A stretch of DNA of 64,000 nt from Rosa chinensis (GCF_002994745.2 NC_037092.1:84178824-84242823), one strand, 5' to 3'. Numbered from the stretch's first letter, positions 11,801 through 23,489 are shown. Numbers and translations: made by a program. Notes: generated from the sequence alone by a model not told the origin.

Positions 11801-13239
11801 CCGTCGAACGCTTCAAAGCTCGTCTTGTGGCCAAAGGTTTTCACCAACAGCAAGGTATTGATTTCCATGAAACCTTCAGTCCTGTTATCAAACCTGCTAC
11901 AATACGTACTGTTATTAGTCTAGCTGTGTCTCGTGGTTGGTCTCTTCGTCAATTAGATGTCAAGAATGCTTTTCTCCATGGTTTTCTTACGGAGGATGTC
12001 TACATGACTCAACCTCCTGGTTTCATTGATCAGTCTCACCCCACTCATGTCTGTAAACTCAACAAATCCCTCTATGGCCTTAAGCAGGCTCCTCGGGCGT
12101 GATTTCAGAGAATGACATCTTTTCTGTTGTCTATTGGGTTTACCCAAAGTTTAGCAGACTCATCCTTATTCATTTTTGCTCATGGTCTGCACACTATTTA
12201 TTTTTTGTTGTATGTGGATGACATTGTGGTCACGAGTAGCCATGATCGCCTTCTTCAAAGCTTCATTGATGCTCTTGCCCGTGGTTTTGACATTAAAGAT
12301 TTAGGGCCACTCCACTACTTTCTTGGTCTGCAGGTTCACACCTCCTCTCATGGCCTTCACCTTAATCAAGTCAAATATGCTCATGATCTCCTTTCTAAAC
12401 ATGATATGTTGCTTACCAAGCCCATGAGTACCCCTATGTCTGCCAAGGATTCTCTCACTGCCACTGATGGTGCGTTACTTGATAATCCCACTGAATTTCG
12501 GACACTCGTCGGTGCTTTACAATACCTCACGATTACACGTCCGGATATTGCTTTTGCGGTCAACTCGGTTTCTCAATTTATGAGTCAACCTCGTCTTCCT
12601 CATCTTGTTGCCGTGAAGCGCATTCTTCGCTATGTCAAAGGCACACTTGGTCATGGTTTATCCTTTGCTCCTCAACATCAGCCAGTGCACCTCTTCGCCT
12701 ACTCTGATGCGGATTGGGCGGGCTGTCCCGACTCCCGCCGGTCCACGTCAGGTTATCTTGTGTATCTTGGTTCGAATTTGATCTCTTGGTGCTCCAAGAA
12801 GCAGCCCACGATTGCCCGCTCGAGTGCCGAGTCGGAATATCGTTCCCTTGCTCATGCCTGTGCTGAAACTACTTGGTTGGGTTATCTGCTCTATGAACTT
12901 GGCGCTCGCATTCAGTTTCCCATCTTATTGCATTGTGATAATCTTAGTGCTACCTACATGGCGTCCAATCCTGTATTCCATGCTCGAACTAAGCATATCG
13001 AGCTTGATTATCATTATGTCCGCGAAAAAGTTGCTCTTGGTAGTCATCGGGTCTGCTTCATTCCCTCTGTTGATCAGCCAGCTGATCTACTCACTAAACC
13101 GCTTCACAAGTCACGTCATTTTCTCCTTTCAAGCAAACTTGTTCGTCCGGAGCCGCCAAGTTTGAGGGGGGGTGTTAGAGAGACTAAATCTTCTCCTGAA
13201 ATCAAGTCATCTAATTCTTCTCCATTGATTTGTTCATAG
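8842..13239 (+). pseudogene. Copia gag-pol polyprotein with one in-frame stop
   Basis: One frame of 1465 codons, from the first in-frame ATG after the LTR. In order: gag ([13 protein letters not shown] near residue 35), a degenerate Cys/His knuckle ([16 protein letters not shown] near 310), aspartic protease (DTGA near 341), the integrase HHCC region near 470, the integrase core with D near 526, D near 590 and E near 626, reverse transcriptase with YVDD near 1123, and RNase H (YSDADWAG near 1288). The frame is broken only by TGA at 12100-12102, where family members have Trp (a G-to-A change). Its natural stop lies inside the 3' LTR. Without readthrough, most of the reverse transcriptase and all of RNase H would be lost, so this copy needs help in trans. 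Confidence 0.92.
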
Positions 13240-13384
13240 GCTGTTTTGATACTGAGCTATAATTGCTTATCAGTTTTTATTCTAGCTGTAAATATAGTTT
13301 ATTGCCTGCATTGTAACAGCAGCTTACTACTGCTATATATGTGTACAATTGTAAACATCAACTCAAGGAAAATCACTTTCTACA
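13173..13384 (+). repeat. 3' LTR of the copia element
   Basis: 212 bp and apparently identical to the 5' LTR. It is preceded by the purine-rich tract, and its first 67 bases also hold the polyprotein C-terminus. It is followed by the GTCCT duplication at 13385-13389. Confidence 0.95.
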
Positions 13385-14575
13385 GTCCTTGATCCATAGA
13401 CTTGCTCACAATGACTTTGAAGTTGTGGCTGATTTGATTGATTCTCATAGTAGAGAGTGGATACCATGGGTAGTTCAGTCTCTCTTCACTCAGGAAATTA
13501 GTGATCAAATCCTTTCCATCCTATTGAGCAGACGTAGAACCCAAGGTAGGCTCTCTTGAAGCTTGGACAAACGTGGCAGATTTACAGTTAAAACAGCCTA
13601 TTGGGTGGTATGAACTTCTGTTCTTGGCAATGTACTTACTAATACTTCTGATGGTAACCCTTATGCTGCACTGTGGAAAACAATTTGGAAAGCCCGAGTA
13701 CCAGGCAAAGTCCAAATATGCATATGGAGAGCCGCACAGAACCTACTCCCAACTAGTGAGCAATTGACCATGAAAGGCTACACTGGGGATATTCGGTTGT
13801 CTACTTTGTATGGACAGGTTCGAAACCACTGCCCATCTTTTTTGTCAATGTCCAATTACTTTAGAGTTGCTATCTGCCCCTTCTCTTCAGTTTCAAAATA
13901 TCTTATTGTCCTCAATTAATTTTAAGGAATGGCTACTTGAGCGTATAATGCATCTTAAAATTCATGCTTTTGAGAAGTTGATGATGCTGGTTTGGGCATT
14001 ATGGAAGAATCGGAATAGCATGTTATGGGATAATGTTTCACAAGCAGCATCACATATTATGCTATCCTCTATGACATGGTTGGAGGAATTTCAACAAGCC
14101 AAGGCTGCAAACACCAATGCTGGGTTGGAACGAGAGGTAATAAGCAGAAATGGAAACCGAAAGTGGAGCCAGGATGCAAATTAAACGTCGATGGTGCTTT
14201 TCTCCCTCAGATGATCAGAGGTGGTACATGAGACATTCTTCGCAACGCTCAAGGGTAGTTCATGGCTGCTTTTACGCATTCTGTGAAACATGTGGGGTCA
14301 GCGAAACAAACAGAGTTACTAGCTATTAGAGATGGTCTTGATTTAGCTAAGGGTTTGAAGCTGCAAAATGTCACCGTAGAGAGTGACTGTTTGGAGGCAG
14401 TCCAATCAATGCTTAGTGAAGAACATGACCTTGATGAGTATGGTGCTCTATTAGATGATATCTCTGTCCCTATGCAGAATGTTTCGAGTGTGCATATTAA
14501 GCATGCACCTCGCACTTGCAATCATGTAACACATAGGCTTGTTGCTTTAGCTTGGAAGGGAGTGCTAGATGCAAG
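13385..14575 (+). pseudogene. Decayed LINE, 3' part (zf-RVT region and RNase H)
   Basis: This continues the LINE interrupted at 8574. A zinc-binding RVT region (words such as 'KARVPGKVQICIWRAAQN', about 13690-13745, then 'CPSFL') is followed by an RNase H-like domain (14262-14575, with 'ELLAIRDGLDLAKG' and 'VESDCLEAVQSM'). Stops and frameshifts are scattered through it. No poly-A tail is seen at the 3' end, because the sequence runs straight into a second LINE segment. Confidence 0.75.
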
Positions 14576-15841
14576 AGATCGCATCATCAGAAGCCTAAGA
14601 TGGATTGTTGGCAATGGTAAGGCTATCAATTTCTGATCTTTTAATTGGATGTTTGATTTCCACTCTATAGTTTATTGAATGATAGTCAAAAAGGTAGCAT
14701 TAACTGCAAGGAAATAGTTGCTGATTATATTAGTGAGAGAAAATGCATGGAACAAGGCTAAACTACTTCATTACTTTGATCCTGGGAATTCCTATCCCCT
14801 TATCTGAACAAGAGGATGAGTTTGTTTGGGGTCCTTCTTCGAATGGTCACTTTTCTATTAAATCTGCAACTTGGCTACAGTTGGAAAATACAACGAAGCA
14901 TAGCCAAACTGATCTGATTAATAAACTTTGGAAACTAAACATTCAGCCAAAAGTTAAAATTTTCGGATGGCTTCTGTTTCGAGGTCGGCTCAAAAAGATA
15001 TATGGACTCTCCATGTTTGGTTTAATCGACGATAATTCTCGCCCCCTTTGCAATAATGACAATGAAACAATTGACCATTTATTTGGTTACTATGACTTTG
15101 CTACAACTGTTTGGAGGCTTGCAGGTGTTTCTACTCCAATATATTGATTTGAAGGCTATATTAAAGTCTTCAAGGAAATGTTCATTTCTCAACCTTATGA
15201 TCAGAAGCTCTTTGCAAAAATGATTACTTGCTATTGGCAAATTTAGAAGGCACAAAATGACCTTGTCTTTCAAGGCAATATTGCTACACCATGTAATTTC
15301 AACCTCGTATGCTGCTTTAAATACTCCAGACATTACCATTCCAAGTACCAGCATTGCTCATATCAAGCCCACCCTAGACTGTATCTCTTGGAGACCCCCA
15401 GCACAAAATGCAGTCAAGATCAACTTTGATGACTCTGTTAAAGTAGGCTCTGCAGCTGTAGGATTCATAATTTGACACCATTTTGGAAAACCAATCCTTG
15501 CCACTACAAAAAATGCGGGTGTCACTACTGTTCTGATGGCGGAAGCAATTGCTTTGCGTAACAGTCTTACTACTGCTAAGGAAAGAGGCTTCAATAACGT
15601 CAAAGTGGAAGGGAACTCCAAACTTGTCATTGATGCTGTCAATGGAGTCCATCAGCCACCATGGAGATTACGGAAGATCATTCAAGATATCAAGATTATT
15701 GCTTCAAATTTCTCTAATATTACTTTCAAACATGTATTAAGAGAGACTAATTTCGTTGCGGATATATTCGCAAATCTGGGTCATGACTGCTCCTATAGTA
15801 ACACTTGGGTAGATAGATTCCCACCTGTAGCTTTTCTGTAA
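14576..15841 (+). pseudogene. 3' fragment of a second LINE (zf-RVT and RNase H)
   Basis: A second set of the same domains in the same order: 'WIVGNGKAINF' (about 14602-14634), a zf-RVT block (14743-15147, with 'FSIKSATWLQL' and 'KVKIFGWLLFRGRL'), then an RNase H-like block (15370-15841, with 'AEAIALRNSLTTAKERG' and 'ETNFVADIFANLGHD'). A stop and frameshifts break it. Two consecutive RNase H domains show that this is a second element or a tandem rearrangement. Confidence 0.7.
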
Positions 15842-15887
15842 ACGGTGGAGGCCCTCATGGCTTCGGTTTATCTTAACTAGCCTTAAC

Positions 15888-15907
15888 GCACGCGCTCACG
15901 CGCGTGC
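15888..15907. other. GC-rich hairpin GCACGCG...CGCGTGC
   Basis: A near-perfect 20 bp inverted repeat sits just after the LINE end, in otherwise AT-rich DNA. It could be the foot of a LINE 3' UTR or a transposon subterminal motif. Confidence 0.4.
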
Positions 15908-16144
15908 AGAAGTGCGGCTGAATGCTTTCTCAACTTTCTTTCAGCTTCTAGCTCATCCTTAACCAACTGGACAGCAGCTTTGATTCGACTTTTGGTCTGA
16001 AACTTGCTTCATCAAGTCATCCATTTCTTGCCTATCCAATTGCTTATCATACACCAACAGACCAACTCTTTAATTATAATTCTAGCCTGAGAATGATCAG
16101 TCTATACTTGCTCAGCTCTTTAAACAGATCCTCATAAGAGTCCT
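15908..16144 (-). pseudogene. Fragment of a plant coiled-coil (BRANCHLESS TRICHOME/USO1-like) gene
   Basis: On the minus strand three short frames read 'QARIIIKEL', then 'QLDRQEMDDLMKQVSD', then 'SRIKAAVQLVKDELEAERK'. Together these match, from memory, a conserved coiled-coil stretch of plant proteins annotated as USO1-like or BRANCHLESS TRICHOME-like. Two frame changes and the lack of flanking exons mark it as a captured or degenerate fragment. The family assignment is by recall, not by search. Confidence 0.45.
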
Positions 16145-16155
16145 ACACACAAAAA

Positions 16156-16491
16156 CCACATCAAAAATTTTAACAATTTTAGTTAAAATCAAGGAGTTTC
16201 CATCTTGCACAAAGATATATGCGAGTGCTTGATTTTTCCTGCAGAAAGCGAATGATATAGCTTAGTTTTGTGTAGTACCTCATGAATTGAGTCCCTGGTT
16301 ACTTTAAGGATTTGGCAAGAAGTGAATATCACAAAGAGGGCTGTCATTGATAATGGGATAGCAAACTAATATGAACATATTGTGAATGCAGCTTATTAAT
16401 ATTAAACTGCTAAATGGGCAAGCATGCATAAGACATTGCCTCTAAGAAATCGGTTTGATTTTAACTAAAATTGTTAAATTTTTTGATGTGG
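16156..16491. repeat. Inverted repeat, 37 bp arms about 260 bp apart
   Basis: Arms 16156-16192 and 16455-16491 are near-perfect reverse complements, containing 'gattttaactaaaattgtt'. Nearby, 'tgggcaagcatgcata' is repeated directly at about 16415 and 16552. This may be a MITE or a stem-loop; no target duplication was confirmed. Confidence 0.5.
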
Positions 16492-16499
16492 AGTATGCT

Positions 16500-17990
16500 T
16501 ATTATTATACCGAGCTAAGTAGCATACTCTAACACTCATTAAACTGCAAAAATGGGCAAGCATGCATACCTTTAATAAGGGTGGGGCTTAAATTGCAATG
16601 AAACAATAACTTATTCGATACTTGACGACCCAAATCAAACGAAGCAACAGGGCACCTGCCACAAATATAAAACGAAAAGGGCATCACTTTCTTGAACTCA
16701 TAAACACACATTTCACTTCACCATCATCATCAAGTAATTGGACCTAATGGTTCAGATTGATCAGCAGAGCATGTAAATAAAGACATTATTACACAGTATC
16801 CAAACCCAGAAGCTAAGAACACGAAGGCTACCTCAACAAATAAAGAACAAATTCAACAAAAATTACATGCAACCAAAGACCAAAAAATAAAAATTCACCG
16901 ATTTCTATAAACTCTCCAAGGCGTTCTACTGGCCGAGAATGGTATTATGGTATGGTTACTGGTATTCAAATCAGGCATTCAACCACCAGAGAACAAAACT
17001 TGTCTTGAGTACAATCAAAGACCCAAACTTGTGCAAATTTGTTGAAACAAATCAGATGGTTAAGTCTTACCTTTGAAGTTCCCCAGAAACAAAGTTCCCT
17101 ACTTTCAGATACCCAACAATCTCAATTGCATGTATATCTGAACCATGCCCCAATCTTTCACCCCTCTTGTAAATTATTGTACACGCCCAAAAATCCAATC
17201 CTCTTCCTCTTTTCATGCTTCTTTTCCTTTCTTTCCTCTGCATCTCCTCTTCCTTCCTTCCCGCTCCGTCTTCTGCTTCTTCCTCTCTCTCCCCATTTCT
17301 TCCTTATTCCGAATTTCTTCCTCTATCCCTTCTTCCCCTATTCTCTCTCTCGGTTTTTTTTTTTTTTTCTCGTTTTCTATGTGTCCGGCAGAAGCCGAAT
17401 CTTGGTTTCAGTCTCACCTGTTTTTGTTTTTTGTTTTTTGTTTTTTGTTTTTTTTTTCCTATATGCTCAGTAATTTACGTTGTTAACTATGGGCAATTTC
17501 GGAAGTTTAAAAATTTAACCAAACTATGAACAGTACCAGACGCTTCGCTTTATATATAAAAAGATATAGTCTTTTTGTATAAAAAAAAAAAAAAAAAAAA
17601 AACGATTCAAATTTTAGAAAAGACTTGGATAGTTTTTTTTTTTTTTTTGGTCAACGACTTAGACAGTTCAAAGACTTGAAGGGTGGTGTTTGTTTCGTGG
17701 GATTGGACGGGACTGGACTGGCTTATCTAGTCCAACAGACATCATCCCGTGTTTGGCAACAACTGGGACTCAATTAAATGAGACTCCAGAGTCCCCAAAA
17801 ACCTGCTCTCACCTTCTTCCACAGCGAAGTCAAAAACCATCTGACCTGTGGAAGCCAAAATCTCGCTCTTCGACTCTTCACTTCAGCTTCAGTGAGAAAA
17901 CCACCTGCTACTGTTCGCTTGGGTCTCCTTCCATCTCTTCTGCAGGTTCAATTTTTCACTCTCCCCTCCAATCCCCTCAGTCAAAATGCT
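16500..17990. other. Intergenic sequence upstream of JMJ30, pyrimidine-rich
   Basis: No convincing gene. 17200-17470 is a long C/T-rich stretch with a (TTTTTTG)n run near 17420-17455, and poly-A and poly-T runs lie at 17580-17650. ORFs here are low-complexity Ser/Phe/Leu strings. 17690-17990 should contain the JMJ30 promoter and 5' UTR, but no start site can be fixed. Confidence 0.4.
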
Positions 17991-18071
17991 AAACAGAAAA
18001 ATACATTATTCGGGACAAATATTCACACCGTGGCAGCACGGCAGCATGGCCTCACGCGCCGCCGCCGGGAG

Positions 18072-20733
18072 ATGGCCTGGGAGCAGCTCCACTCCGGCCC
18101 CTGGCACTCCGTCCTCCCCGTCTGGCGCGACGCCGACGCAATGGCCTGCCTCCACGTCGCCAAGCTCCACTTCGCCGCAGCTGAGTTCACCGACGCGCTC
18201 CGCGCCCTCGACATGGGCCTCCTCATGGGCGGCCCGATTTTTAAATCGGACCTCCACTCCGCCATGACTAAAGTCCCCGCTAAATCCAGAGCCGCCGCTA
18301 GGGTTCCCGAACAAAACGGCCCCAATTTGGACCGCCGGTTGGTCCGTGACGACCTCAAAGCAACGGAGGTTAGGTTCGTAATTTCACATTCACTTCTGAA
18401 TTTCACACAATGAAAAAGAAATTTATTTTTTGTGGTTTTCTCAGATGCTTGAATTTTGCCTCCAAAATTAGTGTCTTGTAAAACGGTTGTGAAGAAATCC
18501 GGTCTATCTTTGGAAGGGTTTTTAAGAGAACATTTCTTACCGGGATCGCCGGTTATTTTGACCGATTGTATGGCTCATTGGCCGGCGAGGACAAAGTGGA
18601 ATGACATGGATTACCTGATAAGAGTCGCCGGTGACCGGACGGTGCCGGTTGAGGTGAGAAAGATGCTTACTTTAATAGACAAATGTGAGCGTGTTTAAGT
18701 AGCTTTTTGTTAGATGACTGAAAATTGGTAAAGCATTGAATGCGTTGTAGGTTGGGAAAAATTACTTGTACCCGGAGTGGAAGCAGGAGCTTATTACGTT
18801 TTCGCAGTTTCTTGAGAGGATTCGGGATAATGACTCTTCCTCTGGCGCGCCGAAGTATCTTGCTCAGCACTCATTGTTTGATCAGGTATGTTACACGTTA
18901 CAGGCTACTGTGTTGCAACTGTGATATGCATATATGTTTGGATAGATGTTGCAATCTTTCACATTTTTGATATACCTTTGATTGGCAGATAAACGAGCTG
19001 CGTGAGGACATATGTATTCCCGACTATTGTTGTGCCGGTGGTGGGGAGCTAAGGTCTCTAAATGCTTGGTTTGGTCCAGCTGGGACTGTAACCCCGTTAC
19101 ACCATGATCCACACCATAATGTGTTTGCGCAGGTACTTAAGAGTTAGTTTTCTGTATTGAACAATATTACCATGATCTTGCCTTTGAGAGTTTATATTCA
19201 TTGTGAGTGTTCCTGTTGTTCCTTTTAGGTTTTGATATTATAATGTTAGTTATCATCTTTGAATTTTGCTTATATGTTCCCCTTCTATTGGATAATGTGT
19301 GAGACTGATCAATCAGGACTAGCCATAGAAGTAGCATTCCTTTGTTTAATTGGTTGCTCCTTAAAATTATAGTTCTGTTCTGTCTTCTTATTCAAGTTGT
19401 TATGTCCATAACCGGCCTACCTTTTAAAACTAGAATAGCTAACGAATAGACTGGATTTACCATCAAATCTGTTCCAGTTATGATCTACAGTACATCCCAT
19501 GAGTTTACTAGGGGAGGCAAATCTTGATGATGGGAGAATCCCTTGGAAAGGGAAAGAATGGTTCATACAGATCACATGCATAGAGTGCCTTCTCTAAAAG
19601 TAACTCTGTGCACTAACATGATTAAAGAATCGGATAATTTCTTTAGTACCTAGATGTGCATAACACCTCCATTTGTTGCGAAGACGGCAATGTGTAGCAC
19701 CCACAGATGTCTGTTTTAAGTGCATAACTATTTTACCATGCATAAATATCATGAATCGTAATTCTTTATACAAAGAAATATGTGCTTGCATGCATGTACT
19801 TCCACATACATATATCAGCGAGTGTATATAGATGCATATTTTGGCCACTTACTAGTTTCTGTGATCACAACATCTACGTGACTTCAATTGATTGCTCATC
19901 TTCAGGTAGTTGGAAAAAAGTATATAAGACTCTATCGTGCTTCATTGTCAGAGGAACTCTATCCACATACTGAAACCATGCTTTGCAACTCAAGTCAGGT
20001 AATTGCACTCTTGAAGTCATTAAAATAAGGGAAAGATTTTAACAAATATGCTAATATCTTGTCGAGAAGCCAGATGCCAAAAGTGTACCTATATTTGCAT
20101 ATGTTTGCATGTGCCAAGGCTATACGTGCTTTTTAGAAAAATACCGAGTCATGTTGGGAAAGAAAGTTTTTAATTGCAAGTCAGTTCCTCTCAGGTTTGA
20201 ATAAGTCTAGCTTAATGGATGACTTGGTTCAACTGTTTGTTTACAAAATCCAAGAGAAGAAGATTATCAGTGAAACCTGTCACCATCATTCTTGGAAATA
20301 TCTCATGAAGCTGAAATTGGTGGATTGTTTTTATAGTGGCGGTTACATTTTAGTTACTCTTAATTGTCATAACTTACAATTTATTTAGATTACAAACAGA
20401 ATTTAGTTGGTAAAAACTGAAATGTTGAGATTCCTGTCAGCTTCTTTATATGAACTCGATAAGATCATATAAATGGGATCATGTTCTCTTTCTAAAGCTC
20501 AAGTATATTATATGTTTACTTATTGAATATACTTTGGTTTGAAGGTTGATCTAGACAACATAGATGAGAAAGAATTCCCAGAGGTGCAGGACTTAGAATT
20601 TCTTGACTGCATATTAGAGGAAGGTGACATGCTTTATATCCCACCAAAGTGGTGGCACTATGTGCGGTCTCTGACAACAAGTATGTCAGTTAGCTTTTGG
20701 TGGAGTGATTATGACAGTTCAGCTATGTCTTGA
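18072..20733 (+). CDS. JMJ30: JMJ30/JMJD5-like JmjC-domain protein, damaged N-terminal exons
   Basis: Closest to plant JMJ30/JMJD5, a nuclear Fe(II)/2-oxoglutarate JmjC enzyme linked to the circadian clock and histone demethylation. Exons: 18072-18368, 18445-18653, 18751-18885, 18989-19132, 19906-19998, 20545-20733, all with GT-AG ends. Exon 1 reads [18 protein letters not shown] and [10 protein letters not shown]. Exon 4 gives the HxD iron motif in [10 protein letters not shown], and exon 6 gives [10 protein letters not shown] with the distal His. Exons 3-6 keep family length and phase. Two lesions: upstream of codon 18072 the usual N-terminus is missing, since the ATG at 18047 is in another frame; and exon 2 is 209 instead of about 210 nt, with a one-base loss near 18451 (compare 32617) that shifts frame to a stop at 18469. 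An internal ATG at 18456 would still give about 252 residues with the whole JmjC domain. It is a recent pseudogene, a truncated enzyme, or a sequence error. Confidence 0.75.
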
Positions 20734-21744
20734 TAGTTTGTGGTTTCAGTGCCTTCTTGTTAATTCATTTTGATATTGTTAGACAGGGCAGTTTTCAGTT
20801 GCAGTCTTATATTCTCATGTATATATCCTGCTGTTATATATTCACGATAAGACTTGCAGACATCCAGGGAAAAAGAAACTGTTTCTAACAATTTTGAGAA
20901 TAGTAATTTTAACACCTTTATTGTGTCACATGCTATACATTTTTAGCAGAAGCTACTTTTCTCTTGTTTTATGATTGGGTGCATTTCAATCAATTTGGTT
21001 GATAGATCTATGTTTTGATGGATTTTAGGGTTTGTTTAATCTTGATCATGATCAGCTCACTTAAGATATGGCTTCCCCAGTGTGCATCATCTTCATGGTG
21101 ATGAGATTTTTTTTTTCTTTTTCTTTTTCTTTTCAAGGATGAATTTTAAAAGAAGTCTTCCAAAGCCTTCATAGAAGACCCATTGTATTCATCCTCATGC
21201 TTCATCCTTGATTGTTTCTTTTGCCTCACAAGCTTTGATTTTCAGGTGCTTCCCTTTCTCCATCTGATTCATTACCGACTCTATCTTTGCCACTACATCT
21301 TCATGCCTAACCTCACTGCTCTTCTCCCCTTGCTTCCCCCACACAAACCCCGACTTGCTCCTCCATATACTTGGCATTCTGAGGCCATAGGCCACCCAAG
21401 TAAAGGCACCCGATGGATAAAGGACTCGATCACTGGGAAAAAGTAGAGGTTGCTTTGCGAGATAGGATTCAACTTAAGGTGCCCACATTTCCACTAGTAA
21501 ACCTTTGCTTTGAGCTTGGACTGTTTGCATAAACCTTGGTGGCAACCACTCGTTGAAATCTGAATGATTAACCTTCCTAGAGAATGGCTCGCAATTAATT
21601 GGCCACTCTTCAAATTTTTCACCGGTGTAATTTTCCTTCCCAGTGTGTTGTCAATGTAAGTAGCTTTTATCATGAATGGGGTTTAGACATTTTTGACCTG
21701 GACAAAATAGTATTTTGACTTTTGAAGTGATCAAATATTCTTAA
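20734..21744. other. JMJ30 3' flank, with a possible glycosyltransferase tail remnant
   Basis: Mostly 3' UTR and AT-rich spacer. On the minus strand about 21130-21440 reads 'HEDVVAKIESVMNQMEKGK' and, after a frame change, 'GSSMKALEDFF'. This resembles the C-terminus of plant UDP-glycosyltransferases. The match is short and from memory, so I treat it as a weak pseudogene lead only. Confidence 0.3.
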
Positions 21745-23488
21745 GGGGGTGTATTCAATTTAGATTTTAAAAGATTTTGTTTGAGTTATTATAAATTTAC
21801 TTAATCCACGGATTGTTTAAATTCTACATGGACTCTAATAGATTCTAATGGATTGATTTACTGGTATTTGTTTAGATTTTACAAGTCCTTATGATGTTTT
21901 TGGTATGTCAATTTCTCTTATACTTTAAAAGCAATGGATGTATAGATCCAAGTATAATGCTAAATCAATGACAAAAAAGTGTGTGTGTGTGGCAATGGCA
22001 ATCTACCATTCTTTATGTTGTATATAATGATATATGAATAATAAAAGAAAACTAATCAGCTAAAATGTTACACAAAAAATAAAATAGTAAACTAATGACA
22101 TAATTTATTTCATATTCAAAGAAATATGTGTGTATGTATCATCTTAACAATACCATTGAAAATGAGCTAAATTAGCTAGAAGGAATAAGACTTCCAGAGC
22201 TATAGTGATAAAAATAAAAAAAATTATTAGATGAAAGCAGAGGCAGAGGAGGATAGTAGGAAGATAGGTCTAAGACAAAATAGATGAGGGTCACCTATTG
22301 AGAGCTGTTTTTTTTTTTTTTTTTGTGAAGAGCTTCTTCATTTTTTGAGTGAGAAAGAATCCATCAAAATCTCTTGGGAAGTGGTTGGATTGTTTTTTTT
22401 TTTTTTTTAATAAAGGGCTGGTGCGGCTGCCCTCAAGCCTCGATTAATGAAACTGTCGAATACAAGGGGGACATTGAGCCTAAACCTCTGATTACAATAA
22501 GCAGCTAGAATATTTTCTGAAATAATATCAGAAATCTCTACATAAGACTTGTATTCTAACACGCACCAACTAGCAAAGAGTGCACAAATAGCGACTCCAT
22601 TTACTTTAACATAGCAGTGACATAGCGGAAAGATAACTTGATATGTACCCCGAGTACAACATAGCATAATTACCAGCTTTAGCACAGCTTTCCTCCTATG
22701 TTGCCGCCGAAAAGTAAATCCGACGACACTTAGTCTCACCCTGCCACTAGGCGGTAACGTCCATTTGACGAAGCAAATAAGTCGCTGCCGACCTAGAGCA
22801 GACAAGGCACGTAGAGTGCATACCCAGGCACATAGCCCGATTAGGCCTACACAATATATGTAGGATTTTATTGGTCGCATAAAGCGCACCCAACCTAGAC
22901 AACTTAACAAAATAAGAATTGTAAAAAATAAAACAGCTTGGGCCAGACCCAAATAGTGGGTCGGACCCAAACAGCAATAATATATATATATATATATATA
23001 ACATTAAATAAATTTAAAACCAGAGCCCAAGCCCAGGCCCAAGAAGCACCCGGCCCAGCAAGGAATATGCAGGGTTCCAGCCAAATCCAGCTACACCACA
23101 GCCATACCAACACCGCCGCCACCACAACGCCACCATCACCGCGCCTCCGTCGTGACCCGATCTCCGTCCAGAGCCCAGCCACCATAATGGTCAGATCGTC
23201 GACCAATCTAGCCCCCAGAAACCCAAGCACCCGTGTAGACACCGAGTGGTTGGATTGTTTTTGAGTTTTGAGATGTATAAAAAGCACTATAAAATCCTCC
23301 AAAATCCAGCATTTAATGAAATCCTTAAAAATCCGTATACTTTTGAATATCTGCAGATTTAAATGAATAATTCTAAATCTTAATTGAATACATCAAGATT
23401 TTAAAGAATTGTTTAAAATCTAAATTGAATGCCCATAGACTTTCAAAATACAAAAAAATCTTGTGGACTCTTAAATGAATACACCCCC
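21745..23488. mobile_element. Non-autonomous inverted-repeat DNA transposon carrying a nested retroposon
   Basis: The ends GGGGGTGTATTCA (21745) and TGAATACACCCCC (ending 23488) are perfect inverted repeats. Both subterminal regions are rich in 'gattttaaa'-type words. Flanks 'attcttaa' and 'ctccttaa' agree at 6 of 8 positions, a possible decayed 8 bp duplication as in hAT elements. No transposase is encoded. Without the nested insert the element is about 880 bp. Confidence 0.65.
22391..23257 (-). mobile_element. Poly-A retroposon (truncated LINE or SINE-like), minus strand
   Basis: The poly-T run on the plus strand (22393-22408) is the A-tail of a minus-strand insertion. The word 'gtggttggattg' occurs at the tail end (22381-22392) and again at the other end (about 23247-23258), a 12+ bp target duplication as made by LINE machinery. 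The body has a (TA)n at about 22980-23001 and no open RT frame. The 187-codon ORF within has no recognisable domain. Confidence 0.65.
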
Positions 23489-23489
23489 C

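Larger units (their letters stand above)
8575..13384 (+). mobile_element. Young Ty1/copia LTR retrotransposon, 4810 bp, inserted in the LINE
   Basis: Two 212 bp LTRs (8575-8786 and 13173-13384) begin TGTTAG, end CTACA and look identical base for base. A PBS-like TGGTATCAG follows the 5' LTR, and a polypurine tract 'ttgaggggggg' (13162-13172) precedes the 3' LTR. The single gag-pol frame carries one internal stop. The GTCCT duplication and the uninterrupted LINE context on both sides show a clean, recent insertion. Confidence 0.95.

Noticed and set aside
17039..17529. Three overlapping ORFs of 104-144 codons
   Set aside because: All are translations of one C/T-rich stretch (Ser/Phe/Leu strings), without a start context or domain.
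22407..22970. 187-codon minus-strand ORF as a gene
   Set aside because: It lies within a poly-A retroposon, shows no recognisable domain and reads to the poly-A junction; better explained as retroposon sequence.
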